Below, in pieces: positions 27,691 to 36,454 of a stretch of 64,000 nt of DNA (the first letter of the stretch is position 1; each line of letters opens with the position of its first letter). The notes under the pieces are model-generated. The model saw only the letters and a program-made list of their open reading frames with translations. It made no database searches and was not told where the DNA came from. The position numbers and the translations under genes are program-made. The DNA comes from Cytophagaceae bacterium (GTDB taxonomy: Bacteria > Bacteroidota > Bacteroidia > Cytophagales > Spirosomataceae): assembly GCA_016722655.1 (NCBI GenBank), contig JADKIR010000004.1:2232001-2296000 (forward strand), given 5' to 3'.

Positions 27691-29379
27691 ATGTCAAAGA
27701 GCCCTAGTGAATATCCCTGGTTAAAACATTACCCTAAAGGCATACCGGCTGAATTGAACCCCGATGCCTACCCGTCTTTGCTTGAACTGATGGAAGAAGG
27801 CTTTGAGAAGTTTTCGGAACAACCGGCCTATTTTTTTATGGGTAAAAACCATACCTATAATCAAATAGAAAAAAAATCCAGAGATTTTGCTGCATATCTG
27901 CAAGGTTTAGGCTTAAAAAAAGGTGACAAAATCGCGATTCAAATGCCCAATTGCAGTCAGTATCCGGTGGTTTTGTATGGAGCATTACGAGCAGGGTTAA
28001 CAGTAGTTAACACTAACCCGCTTTACACTCCCCGCGAAATGAAGCATCAGTTTGTTGATTCGGGGGCTAAAGCAATTGTAATTGTAGCAAATTTTGCTTT
28101 TAATCTTGAAAAAGTAATTCTAGAAACAGAAATAAAACATGTAATCGTTACAGAGCTCGGCGATATGTTGGGTTTTCCGAAAAGGCCAATCGTTAATTTT
28201 GTTGTGAAAAACGTCAAAAAAATGGTGCCACCCTACCATTTGCCTGGCCGGGTTACTTTTTACAAAGCCTTACAAATCGGGAGCGGACAAACTTACGCCC
28301 GCCCTCAGCTCAATGGTGATGATTTGGCCTTTATACAGTACACTGGTGGTACTACGGGGGTATCAAAAGGTGCAGAACTAAATCATAGGAATATGGTGGC
28401 CAATACAGTGGGTATTTACCATTGGTTTAGCCCGGTAATGCATTTTGACTTACCACGTACCATACTTGGGGCTTTGCCATTTTACCATATTTTTGCTTTG
28501 ACTGTCAATGCTTTTTCTACTTTCAAGCTTGGTTTTCATAATATCATGATTGTGAATCCAAGAGATCAGAAGGCTATGTTGAAAGACATGAAAAAGCACA
28601 ATATTTTTATTTTCCCGGGGCTTAATACCCTGTTTAACTCACTCCTACATAATCCCGATTTTCTTGCTTTGGATTTTTCTAATCTGAAAATTACAATTGC
28701 CGGAGGTATGGCTTTGCAAAAATCAGTTGCAGAAGCCTGGCAACAAGCTACTGGTTGTAGTGTGACAGAAGGATATGGGCTTTCTGAGACAGCTCCTGTG
28801 CTTTCGGTGAATCCTGTGGATGGAACTCACCAGTTGGGTACTATTGGAGTGCCTTTTCCATCAACTGACATGCGAATATTGAAAGAAGATGGCACTTGGG
28901 GAGCACCCGGAGAAATTGGTGAAATATGTGCTCATGGCCCTCAGGTGATGAAAGGTTACTATAAACGGCCTGATGAAACTGATAATGTGTTTATTACGGA
29001 TGAAAATGGTCGAAAATTTTTCAAAACCGGTGATATTGGTTTGATGCAGGAGGATGGATATTTCAAAATTGTTGACCGTAAAAAAGATATGATTTTGGTT
29101 TCGGGATTCAATGTATTTCCAAACGAGGTGGAAGAAGTGGTGTCACAGTGTCCGGGAGTTTTGGAAGTTGCCTGTATCGGTGTGCCAGATGAAAAATCAA
29201 CCGAAGCTGTTAAGATTTTTGTCGTAAAAAGTGATGCTTCTTTGACCGAAGAAACAGTGAGAGCGTTTTGCAGAGAAAATCTTACTGCCTATAAATGCCC
29301 TAAATTTGTAGAATTCAGGACCGAATTGCCGAAAACCAACGTAGGGAAGATTCTAAGAAGGGAGTTGAGAGACAATTAA
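27691..29379 (+). CDS. fadD: Long-chain-fatty-acid--CoA ligase
   Basis: An adenylate-forming enzyme that activates long-chain fatty acids to acyl-CoA through an acyl-AMP intermediate. The AMP-binding signature is YTGGTTGVSKGAELNHRNM (about 217-235), followed by EGYGLSETAPVLS, GDIGLMQEDGYF and the A8 motif DRKKDMILVSGFNVFPNEVEE. The catalytic lysine lies in KTNVGKILRREL at the C-terminus. Length (562) is almost exactly that of E. coli FadD. It has its own promoter and terminator, so it is probably a single-gene unit. Confidence 0.93.
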   Translation: MSKSPSEYPWLKHYPKGIPAELNPDAYPSLLELMEEGFEKFSEQPAYFFMGKNHTYNQIEKKSRDFAAYLQGLGLKKGDKIAIQMPNCSQYPVVLYGALRAGLTVVNTNPLYTPREMKHQFVDSGAKAIVIVANFAFNLEKVILETEIKHVIVTELGDMLGFPKRPIVNFVVKNVKKMVPPYHLPGRVTFYKALQIGSGQTYARPQLNGDDLAFIQYTGGTTGVSKGAELNHRNMVANTVGIYHWFSPVMHFDLPRTILGALPFYHIFALTVNAFSTFKLGFHNIMIVNPRDQKAMLKDMKKHNIFIFPGLNTLFNSLLHNPDFLALDFSNLKITIAGGMALQKSVAEAWQQATGCSVTEGYGLSETAPVLSVNPVDGTHQLGTIGVPFPSTDMRILKEDGTWGAPGEIGEICAHGPQVMKGYYKRPDETDNVFITDENGRKFFKTGDIGLMQEDGYFKIVDRKKDMILVSGFNVFPNEVEEVVSQCPGVLEVACIGVPDEKSTEAVKIFVVKSDASLTEETVRAFCRENLTAYKCPKFVEFRTELPKTNVGKILRRELRDN

Positions 29380-29407
29380 GAACTTAAATTAGATTATTTC
29401 GGTTATC

Positions 29408-29433
29408 AAAACAGGCTTTTCGCCTGTTTTTTT
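29408..29433 (+). terminator. fadD terminator
   Basis: A perfect 9-bp stem (29408-29416 with 29422-29430, loop TTTTC) is followed by more T. It ends directly before the yidD ATG at 29434, so yidD would need its own promoter or be expressed by read-through. Confidence 0.85.
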
Positions 29434-29682
29434 ATGAATTTTTTATCAAAAATATTAAGTAAGTTTCTGATTTTAATCGTAAGGATTTATCAGATTGGAG
29501 TTTCTCCTTATTTCCCGGATTCTTGCCGGTATCAACCTACATGCTCGCAGTACATGATTGACAGCATTAAGGAATGGGGCGTATTAAAAGGTACCTGGTT
29601 AGGTCTGAAAAGGCTTGCTTCCTGCCATCCCTGGGGTGGACATGGGTGGGATCCCGTAAAGAAAAATCCTCACAAACACTAA
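29434..29682 (+). CDS. yidD: Membrane protein insertion efficiency factor YidD
   Basis: A small (82-residue) protein with an N-terminal amphipathic or membrane helix and the family core: YQIGVSPYFPDSCRYQPTCSQYMIDSI near residues 19-45, then GLKRLASCHPWGGHGWDPVKK at the C-terminus. YidD associates with the inner membrane and aids insertion by YidC. It usually neighbours rnpA/yidC; here it stands apart, as often in Bacteroidota. Its stop overlaps the converging TauE gene by 4 bp. Confidence 0.95.
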   Translation: MNFLSKILSKFLILIVRIYQIGVSPYFPDSCRYQPTCSQYMIDSIKEWGVLKGTWLGLKRLASCHPWGGHGWDPVKKNPHKH

Positions 29683-30650
29683 ATTTCCTTTTTTCTGATT
29701 TTGGAAAGAAAATGAAATAAACTAACTCCTGTCAAAATGGTGAAGCCCGACATTAGGCTTTGCTCAAAATTGGGTTTAATCACCCAAATTGCTCCTATAA
29801 ACTGTATTACGAGTATAAAATATAGAAAGCCTGCAATTGCTTTGCGTGGGAGTTTTGACATTACAAATGAGCCCAAAGGAGCAAAAATAATCACAAAAGG
29901 TATGCACACCAACCACATTTCGTAGGCTTCAGTCTGAAAATCTCCTATGATATTTTTATGTAGAAAAAATCCCAGAATAGTCTCCAGTGTCATTATAATA
30001 ATGGAAGAAGGAACGGCCACTTTTTCATTGATTCCGTAATAAACGGTCATCAGGCAAAAAGTGAAAATATTAATGCCGGTTCCAAAAATAGAAGAAATGA
30101 CTCCGCCAATCACACCAAAAAAAATCAGGTTCAGTGCATCAGAAGAAGTAAAATTTCTGATTGTGTCCAGAACATGCCGGTCAGTTTTTCGGTTTTCGTT
30201 CCAAAGGATAATTCCAAAACTCAACCAAAGAGATACGAAAAATAGTTTCGCAATAGGAGGTGAAATCAATGGAACCACCCAATATGTGCCTGCGATAAGC
30301 CCGAAAACCCCTCCCAGAGTTACATATTTTATATATTTCCAATCAACACGTACTTTTAAGCCTAGAATTAATAATGAAGCAGAGGTCATACCAATACTCT
30401 GAATGGCAAAGGCGAAGTTACGGGCGACGTCGGGCGAAATTTTTAGAAGCAGCGTAAAAATCGGATATGCAATGGCTGCACTGCCTTCCGGGCTGGAACC
30501 TGCAATGAACGAACCGAAAATCATGGTGAGCAATGCCCAAAAATGTTTTCGGTAAAGACTGATGATGTCAAGGTCACTAACGGAGAATCCCCATACAGCC
30601 AGGGTGACCGTAAAAAAAACAATGTACAAATAAGGGAGTCGTTTTAGCAA
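29679..30650 (-). CDS. TauE/SafE-family anion exporter-like membrane protein
   Basis: A 323-residue protein with about eight membrane helices in two repeats. The conserved glycine-rich segments of TauE/SafE permeases are visible: FGSFIAGSSPEGSAAIAYPIF near residues 41-61, and FGVIGGVISSIFGTGINIF near 177-195. The family exports or takes up sulfite, sulfoacetate and related organic anions; no neighbour gives a substrate. This subgroup has an unusually late first repeat after a leading helix pair. Confidence 0.85.
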   Translation of the reverse strand: MLKRLPYLYIVFFTVTLAVWGFSVSDLDIISLYRKHFWALLTMIFGSFIAGSSPEGSAAIAYPIFTLLLKISPDVARNFAFAIQSIGMTSASLLILGLKVRVDWKYIKYVTLGGVFGLIAGTYWVVPLISPPIAKLFFVSLWLSFGIILWNENRKTDRHVLDTIRNFTSSDALNLIFFGVIGGVISSIFGTGINIFTFCLMTVYYGINEKVAVPSSIIIMTLETILGFFLHKNIIGDFQTEAYEMWLVCIPFVIIFAPLGSFVMSKLPRKAIAGFLYFILVIQFIGAIWVIKPNFEQSLMSGFTILTGVSLFHFLSKIRKKEI

Positions 30651-30741
30651 AATTATTGTTGAATAAGTGAAAGCAACAAATATATGGCTTTGTTTGAATT
30701 TTCGGAAATTTTTATTCTTTAGTCAAATGCCAAATTTCTTT

Positions 30742-30749
30742 TATTTTTG
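30742..30749 (+). promoter_or_regulatory. -7 box of the asparagine-heptad coiled-coil gene
   Basis: TATTTTTG matches TAnnTTTG 39 bp before the ATG at 30789. No -33 match was found. Confidence 0.4.
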
Positions 30750-30788
30750 TAAAAATAATATTGGGAATTCAGAAAACCCTAAGAATAT

Positions 30789-31202
30789 ATGGCAAAGTCT
30801 GTTGATGTTTTAGACCGTTTAAATGAGCAATTGGAAGCACTGAATAATAAAATGTCGGAGTTTGCATTGCATCAGATTAATATGATTGAAAACTATGAGG
30901 TATTGATGGAGAATCAAATTAAAGTAGCTGAAAATCACGATGTTGTGATAGGGAATCAGAATAAAATAATTGAGAATCTTGGTATTATAATTCATAATCA
31001 ATCTGCAATAATTCACAATCAATCCAAGATTGTCAAAAATCAGGCTTATCTTAAAACTTTCTTATATGCTCAGATTGAAATCCTTACAATACTGACCAAC
31101 CGGCCAAAAATCGAAATAGAAAAGGAGGTTACAAGTTATTTTGAGAATGCGAAAATCGAAATTTCCACAGGATTTGAAAATCCAATAGGCGAAGGGCGTT
31201 AA
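30789..31202 (+). CDS. Cytoplasmic coiled-coil protein with Asn in eight successive heptads
   Basis: A 137-residue protein without signal peptide. I do not recognise a named family. From residue 32 to 84 it is a strict heptad array: asparagine recurs every seven residues at 35, 42, 49, 56, 63, 70, 77 and 84, and the residues three before each are Met32, Leu39, Val46, Val53, Ile60, Ile67, Ile74 and Ile81. If the hydrophobic residue is position a, asparagine is position d, the N@d pattern known from ion-holding layers of trimeric coiled coils in adhesin stalks. The coding DNA shows a matching 21-bp near-repeat. The C-terminal 45 residues are not repetitive. It overlaps by 4 bp the converging XRE regulator, which also ends in a coiled coil. 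Confidence 0.75.
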   Translation: MAKSVDVLDRLNEQLEALNNKMSEFALHQINMIENYEVLMENQIKVAENHDVVIGNQNKIIENLGIIIHNQSAIIHNQSKIVKNQAYLKTFLYAQIEILTILTNRPKIEIEKEVTSYFENAKIEISTGFENPIGEGR

Positions 31203-31678
31203 TCTTTTTGGATAAGTTTTATCTTTTCTTCCAATAATATAATCTGGTTTCTTAGTAATTCTATTTCCGATAACTTGCTGTTTTTTAGCTGGTCATGGAG
31301 TTTTAACTGGAGTTGAAGCGACTCGGTCTTCTGTTTGTAAAGTCTGATTTCAAGCTGAAGTTCGGCTTTTTGTTTTTCCAATACTTCTGCATATTCCAGT
31401 GTTTCTGCCAGCATTTTTGGCATAGATTCCGTAGATTTTATTTTCACATCATTTTTATCAGAAAAATCCAGAATTTCGGAATATTCCATATTTTCAATAC
31501 TAACATTGAAGAAATCCGCAATCTTTCTGCAAATAAAAATAGTAGGAGAAAATTTCTCATTTTCATAGTCAGAAATTGCACTTTTGCTGACATTTATTGC
31601 ACTTGAGAGGTCTTCAAGGGTTATTTTCTTGTATTTTCTCAAGTTGCGTAAGTTTTCGGCGAAATAACTTTTTAACAT
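31199..31678 (-). CDS. XRE-family HTH regulator with C-terminal coiled coil
   Basis: From the ATG at 31678 the protein has about 159 residues; a start at 31762 would add 28 residues upstream of the fold and through a palindrome, so I prefer the shorter form. The helix-turn-helix is at about residues 6-60 (NLRNLRKYKKITLEDLSSAI, then VSKSAISDYENEKFSPTIFICRKIADFFNVSIENM). The last 60 residues form a leucine/lysine-rich coiled coil. The target is unknown; a 14-bp palindrome immediately upstream suggests self-regulation. Confidence 0.85.
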   Translation of the reverse strand: MLKSYFAENLRNLRKYKKITLEDLSSAINVSKSAISDYENEKFSPTIFICRKIADFFNVSIENMEYSEILDFSDKNDVKIKSTESMPKMLAETLEYAEVLEKQKAELQLEIRLYKQKTESLQLQLKLHDQLKNSKLSEIELLRNQIILLEEKIKLIQKD

Positions 31679-31696
31679 TTTTGTAAAATTTCTTTT

Positions 31697-31710
31697 TCCA
31701 AAATTTTGGA
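31697..31710. promoter_or_regulatory. Perfect 14-bp palindrome before the XRE gene
   Basis: TCCAAAATTTTGGA is an exact palindrome lying 18 bp upstream of the XRE start, in the divergent gap towards the outer-membrane-barrel gene. A second short palindrome, CAGAATTCTG, is at 31782-31791. Either could be the operator of the XRE protein; this is inference. Confidence 0.4.
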
Positions 31711-31819
31711 TTTTGAATCGTACTTTTCTAAAATTGTACCACGAATATGAGTAAAAATACAAGATATTTATATTGTTTTTACAGAATTCTGGAAAAAATG
31801 AAAATTAAACCTTATTTGA

Positions 31820-32719
31820 ATGAATAAAAAATTACTATTGCTGTGGTTAATCTTTATTACCACCTTTTTGAAATCTAATGCTCAATTGCCACATGATGCC
31901 ATATACATGGGTAAAAATATAGCCTGTTTTGCAATAATGGGTGAACAAAGTAGCTGGAACAAGTACTGGGAAAACAGCCTCAAGCGTGAGAATCTGAATA
32001 TCGGTACACTTACTGTGCGGTCGGTAATGCCCATGGTGGCAGTGGGACTTACCAAAAGATTAAATGTACTTGTGGGTGTACCCTATGTAAAAACTGAGGC
32101 TAGTGCAGGTAACCTTTTAGGACAAAGTGGATTTCAGGATATGGCTATTTGGGTGAAATACAAATTAATTCCTGCTAAAACCGGTTTTTCTTTAAATGCC
32201 ATTGGAGGCGTTTCTACACCTGTGAGCAATTATGTACCTGACTTTCTCCCACTCTCAATAGGAATGGGCAGCAAGACCGTTACCGCCAGGTTATTGGCAA
32301 ATTATAAGACTAAAGTGGGCCTTTATGGCAGTGTTTCAGGAAGTTACATTGCCCGTGGAAATGTGAAAGTTGACCGGGATTCTTATTTCTCAAATGGCCA
32401 ATTGTATAACACCAACGAAGTGGTTGTTCCAAATGCTTCCGACGCTGCTTTTAGATTGGGCTGGCTTAAGAAAAAGTGGCAGGCAGAGCTCAATTATGAG
32501 TTATTTAGTTGTTTGTCAGGCGACTATATCAGAAGAAACGATATGCCGTATCCAACCAACAAAATGAGTATGAAAATGGCTGGAGCTTATATTAAATTCC
32601 AACCCAAAAATATTGGATTTAATGCTCGTATGAGTAAAGTGCTGAATGGTCAAAATGTAGGTCAATCTACCATTTATTCACTTGGGTTTTTGTATCAACT
32701 AAATAACATTATCAAGTAA
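31820..32719 (+). CDS. Outer-membrane beta-barrel protein
   Basis: A 299-residue protein with a signal peptide (residues 1-21, ending SNA before QLPHD) and a body of alternating short hydrophobic strands ending in a C-terminal aromatic strand (SLGFLYQLNNII), as in Gram-negative outer-membrane proteins. Repeated glycine-aromatic pairs and the absence of cysteine clusters fit a barrel of roughly 12 strands. I cannot name the family. It is followed by the haloperoxidase-like lipoprotein after 2 bp, so the pair is almost certainly an operon in which the barrel could pass substrate or product of that enzyme. Confidence 0.7.
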   Translation: MNKKLLLLWLIFITTFLKSNAQLPHDAIYMGKNIACFAIMGEQSSWNKYWENSLKRENLNIGTLTVRSVMPMVAVGLTKRLNVLVGVPYVKTEASAGNLLGQSGFQDMAIWVKYKLIPAKTGFSLNAIGGVSTPVSNYVPDFLPLSIGMGSKTVTARLLANYKTKVGLYGSVSGSYIARGNVKVDRDSYFSNGQLYNTNEVVVPNASDAAFRLGWLKKKWQAELNYELFSCLSGDYIRRNDMPYPTNKMSMKMAGAYIKFQPKNIGFNARMSKVLNGQNVGQSTIYSLGFLYQLNNIIK

Positions 32720-32721
32720 TT

Positions 32722-34260
32722 ATGAAAAAGCTGTTTATATATTTTTGTTTGTTTTTTTTTGGAGGTTTTGTCTTTATCTCATGTGATAATGAGATTGAGG
32801 AACCTGAGGTTTTGGCCTATACTCCTACCTCTATTGATGCTTTTGGCGGCACATGGAAAACTTATGTGTTGGCATCGCCTGTGGAAGTAGCAGTGCCTGA
32901 GCCAGCCGCAGTAAGCTCCAATGAATATAAAGCTGAACTTGCCGCTGTAAAAAATAAAGTAGAGAGTCTGACTGCCTCAGAAAAGGAAACTGTTAAGCAC
33001 TGGGGAGTCGGTTCAGTGTATCGCTGGAATGAGATTGCCCGGGAACTTTCCGCTAAGTACAATTTGCCACCGGCGTCCAACGCTGAGGGCAAATATCCTG
33101 TGCCTGATGCTGCCAATCCATTGGCTGATCCTAAGTTCCCGTTTGCCAACCCACCATACGCCTCCCGAGCTCTGGCATATTTGAGTGTGGCACAATTTGA
33201 TGCTTTGGTAAGTACCTGGCATTATAAGTTTAAATATAATCGTAAGTCAGCATCAAAAAATGATGGCACAATTTCGACTTTGTTGCCTGAAACCAATCTG
33301 CCTTCTTATCCATCAGAAGAAGCAGTGGTTGCTTCGGCCTCTTATGCAGTTTTAGTGGCAATGTTTCCAGGTGAAGTGCCTTACTTGGATCAAAAGTTAG
33401 CAGAAGCTCAGAAAGTGGGAGTTTTGGCAGGGAAAAATGTAGAGAGCGATGTAAAAGCAGGTTTAGATCTTGGAAAAGCTGTTGCTGCCAAAGTAATGGC
33501 CAGAGCAAAAACCGATGGTATGTCGGCATCCAATAATCAGGCAGTAACTACAGGAATGATTGAAAATGCTAAGAAAATGGGAGTAAAAAGCCCATGGGTG
33601 AGTCAGGAAATGCCTTTGAGACCGCCTATGTTGCCAAATTTTGGCTCAGTAAGCACCTGGAATTTTGATAAGGCTACGATGGTAAAAATCAGACCGGCAA
33701 TTCCTTTTCTGGAAAATACGAGTGAATTTGAAAAAGACATTGCCGAGTTGAAATCAATCCAAAAAAATCAAACGAGGGAACAAGCCAGGATCGCCAACTT
33801 TTGGGCGGATGGCCCCAGTAGTTACACTCCTCCAGGTCATTGGCACAGATTTGCTGCCAATGCCGCTATTGAGGCAAAATACAGTGAAATCAGAATGGCC
33901 AGAACACTGGCATTGGTTGGAACGGCCCTGATGGATGCAGGTGTGGCTTGTTGGGATACAAAATATTACTATTATACGCCCAGGCCCCAGCAATTTGGAT
34001 TGAAAACATCTGTTGGCTTGCCCAACTTTCCATCCTATACTTCGGGGCATTCTACTTTTTCTGCAGCCGGTGCAACAGTTTTGTCGAGTATTTTTCCAGA
34101 AAAAGCTGAACTATTTAATAAATACGCTCAGGAGGCATCCAATTCTAGAGTGTTTGGCTTGATTCATTACAGAATTGATTGTGAAATGGGTCTAAAACAT
34201 GGAAAAGTAATAGGAGAATATGCCATTGCCAGAGGAAAATCCGATGGTAGTCAACTATAA
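32722..34260 (+). CDS. Second vanadium-haloperoxidase/PAP2-family lipoprotein
   Basis: At 512 residues it is longer than its paralogue at 15086-16423. The lipoprotein signal has lipobox VFISC (Cys21). Motifs in order are NFWADGPSSYTPPGHWHRF, DTKYYYYTPRPQQFG (Lys and Arg-Pro), FPSYTSGHSTFSAAG (acid-base His) and SNSRVFGLIHYRIDCEMG (ligand His and following Asp). This places it in the vanadium haloperoxidase/PAP2 superfamily. Whether it uses vanadate or removes phosphate cannot be decided. It follows the outer-membrane barrel gene by 2 bp and ends in a strong terminator. Confidence 0.88.
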   Translation: MKKLFIYFCLFFFGGFVFISCDNEIEEPEVLAYTPTSIDAFGGTWKTYVLASPVEVAVPEPAAVSSNEYKAELAAVKNKVESLTASEKETVKHWGVGSVYRWNEIARELSAKYNLPPASNAEGKYPVPDAANPLADPKFPFANPPYASRALAYLSVAQFDALVSTWHYKFKYNRKSASKNDGTISTLLPETNLPSYPSEEAVVASASYAVLVAMFPGEVPYLDQKLAEAQKVGVLAGKNVESDVKAGLDLGKAVAAKVMARAKTDGMSASNNQAVTTGMIENAKKMGVKSPWVSQEMPLRPPMLPNFGSVSTWNFDKATMVKIRPAIPFLENTSEFEKDIAELKSIQKNQTREQARIANFWADGPSSYTPPGHWHRFAANAAIEAKYSEIRMARTLALVGTALMDAGVACWDTKYYYYTPRPQQFGLKTSVGLPNFPSYTSGHSTFSAAGATVLSSIFPEKAELFNKYAQEASNSRVFGLIHYRIDCEMGLKHGKVIGEYAIARGKSDGSQL

Positions 34261-34287
34261 GACATTTTATTTCATAGGTTAATTGTT

Positions 34288-34322
34288 TCGACTGACGCAG
34301 TTTTGTGTCAGTCGATTTTTTT
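34288..34322 (+). terminator. Terminator of the barrel-haloperoxidase operon
   Basis: A 9-bp perfect stem (34288-34296 with 34307-34315), extended by three inner pairs to about 12 bp, is followed by seven T. It lies 28 bp after the haloperoxidase stop. Confidence 0.85.
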
Positions 34323-34326
34323 ATTC

Positions 34327-35615
34327 TTAGGAAAAATAACTCTCTGCCGCGTATAAGGGTATATTTGTAAGTGTTTCTTCATGCCTTAATTTTGACATGG
34401 AAATCCTGTAACCTTTTTCAATATTAAATTTTTCTGTAAAAAATTTTAAACTTTTTGCTTTTAAGTTCTCCTCTGACTTTACTTCTATGGGGAATATTTC
34501 GTCTTTTTTTTCAATTAGAAAATCAATTTCTGCTCTCCCATCCTGATTTGACCAATAATATAATTCATGATTGATCCTAAGTTCCTGACAAACAAATTGC
34601 TCTGTCATGGCTCCTTTGTGTTCGGTTAAGATTCTATTTTTTCAAGAAGTATGGTTTTGTCAATATTTGCCATTGTATTTAATAGTCCAATATCTAGTAA
34701 AAACAGTTTAAAAAAATCATATTGAGCGTAGGATTTTAATGGGATTCCGGGCTTATCCAGTCCGTTAACTTTTATGAGTAATCCTGCATCAACCAGCCAA
34801 CTTATCGCATTTTCAAATTCTTTTGCACGGGCTCCTTTTTTTATCTGTCCATAAATAAATTTTCTATTTTCTTTGGCCAGTTGACTTATTATAGAATTCC
34901 AAACAAGCCTTATTCGAGGTGTTATATCATTGGGTGCGTATTTCGAGAAGTCATTTTCATAACCTAAAATTATATTTTGTTGAATATTTCTAACCAAATC
35001 GAGGTTTTTATTTTCTATATATTCTTTAACAGCCTCCGGCATTCCTCCTACAAAGTAATAAAGGCGTAATAATTCAATAAATTTTTCGTGATAAGAATCG
35101 ATAATGTCCCAATTTTGGTTTTTCAAAGTACCTGCAAGTTTTTCACCTTCAAGGTTTTGTAAAAATTCTTTGAAAGATAGCGGAAATAGCTTCATGAAAT
35201 CAACCTTTCCTACAGGAAATGTATTCTTTTTTTGCATCGAAATACCCAAAAGTGAGCCAGCTGCAATGATATGATACTTTGGAGCATTTTCATAAAAATA
35301 CTTCAAGGCTGTTAAGCCTTTAGGAGCTTCCTGTATTTCATCAAATATTATCAGGCAATTTTCAGCTTCTATTTTTTGATTGGTTTCAATTTCCAGAATT
35401 GAAATTATTCTGGATATGTTAAAGTCAGCATCAAATATTGTTTTAAGTCTTTCACTTGCTTCAAAGTTGGCATATATCACCTTAGCATATTCATTTTTAC
35501 CAAATTCTTTCATAAGCCAGGTTTTACCAACTTGTCGGGCTCCTTGGAGTATCAATGGCTTTCTATTTGGTGAATGTTTCCATACTACCAGACTCTTTTC
35601 TAACTCTCTTTTCAT
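34327..35615 (-). pseudogene. AAA_14/DUF4143 ATPase, frameshifted
   Basis: Two reading frames on the minus strand belong to one protein. The upstream part (35615-34626) has the AAA_14 ATPase domain with P-loop GARQVGKT, the Walker B IIFDEIQEAPKG and the following helices. The downstream part (34608-34327) has the DUF4143 PD-(D/E)XK-like end: AEIDFLIEKKDEIFPIEVKSE. The break is at a run of six A (plus-strand T6, 34637-34642): adding one A restores LEKNRILTEHKGAMTEQFVCQEL, where KGAMTEQFV is the usual junction. The single-base loss is therefore seen directly. It may be a real mutation or a homopolymer reading error. Such ATPases are scattered accessory genes, often strain-specific. Three 32-bp direct repeats lie just upstream. 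Confidence 0.85.
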
Positions 35616-35643
35616 GAAAAATGAATGCTATTTTTTACAAAAA

Positions 35644-35739
35644 TACACTTTTCTGTACGAATAAATGTAATACTTTACACTTTTCTGTACGAAAAAATGT
35701 AATTCTATACATTTTTCTGTATGAAAGTATAATTGAAAT
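35644..35739. repeat. Three tandem 32-bp direct repeats upstream of the ATPase gene
   Basis: Copies start at 35644, 35676 and 35708, exactly 32 bp apart. The first 17 bases (TACACTTTTCTGTACGA) are identical in the first two and differ at two positions in the third; the rest of each unit diverges progressively, especially in the third. They sit 29-124 bp upstream of the DUF4143 ATPase start and could be an array of operator sites. With only three copies and no spacers they are not a CRISPR. Confidence 0.75.
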
Positions 35740-35792
35740 GAGACGAATTTTGAAAAAAATATATGTAAGTATTTGGAAAATAAACAATTAAA

Positions 35793-36392
35793 TCAAATTA
35801 TCTCGATTTCAATATTCCAGAAATCAGTTAGCTCTTCTTTGATTTTTTCAATGTAGCTGTTTCTTACTTCCACAATGAGCCCACAGCGGGAGTCGTAGGT
35901 TTGTTCTTTTATGTTGAGTTGGAGTTTGCGGCACATAATCATGACGGCATTGGTTTGGTCAAAATCGTGACTGATTTTAATCAGACTGTTGATTGTTTTA
36001 GATTCGATTTCGGCTGCCAAAATAGCTTCTTTTGTGGCTTCTTTGTAGGCATTGATTAAGCCGGGCACACCAAGAAGAGTACCGCCAAAATATCTTACCA
36101 CTACCGCAAGTGTGTCGGAAAGCTCAAAAGAATGAAGAGTATTCAAAATAGGCTTTCCGGCTGTGCCAGAGGGTTCGCCGTCATCATTGGCTCTGAAATT
36201 GTTTTCATCAATACCCAGTTTATAAGCAAAACAATGATGACGTGCTTTGGGATGAAGTGATTTTAAGTTTTCAAGATGAGCCTTTACCTCATTTTCATTT
36301 TTTATTGGAAAAATATACCCAAAAAACTTGCTGCCTTTGTCTTTGAAAAGGCCTTCTGAAGGTGCTTTCGGGGTTTTGAACTCGTCGGTCAT
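35793..36392 (-). CDS. IMPACT/YigZ-family protein
   Basis: A 199-residue protein of the YigZ/IMPACT family. The conserved core is KGSKFFGYIFPIKNE near residues 19-33, HHCFAYKLG near 53-61, NDDGEPSGTAGKPIL near 69-83 and VVVRYFGGTLLGVPGLINAYKEA near 97-119. The family is widespread and associated with ribosome or translation-related stress control, but its bacterial role is not settled. It is divergent from the peptide-deformylase-like gene. Confidence 0.92.
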   Translation of the reverse strand: MTDEFKTPKAPSEGLFKDKGSKFFGYIFPIKNENEVKAHLENLKSLHPKARHHCFAYKLGIDENNFRANDDGEPSGTAGKPILNTLHSFELSDTLAVVVRYFGGTLLGVPGLINAYKEATKEAILAAEIESKTINSLIKISHDFDQTNAVMIMCRKLQLNIKEQTYDSRCGLIVEVRNSYIEKIKEELTDFWNIEIEII

Positions 36393-36454
36393 TCTGCAAA
36401 ATTAAGTCTTTAGCATTTATCATTTTACTATATTTAAAGCTAAAACCAAAAAAT

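Noticed and set aside
35644..35739. CRISPR array
   Set aside because: Three units without distinct spacers of regular length and no cas genes in the window; these are tandem direct repeats.
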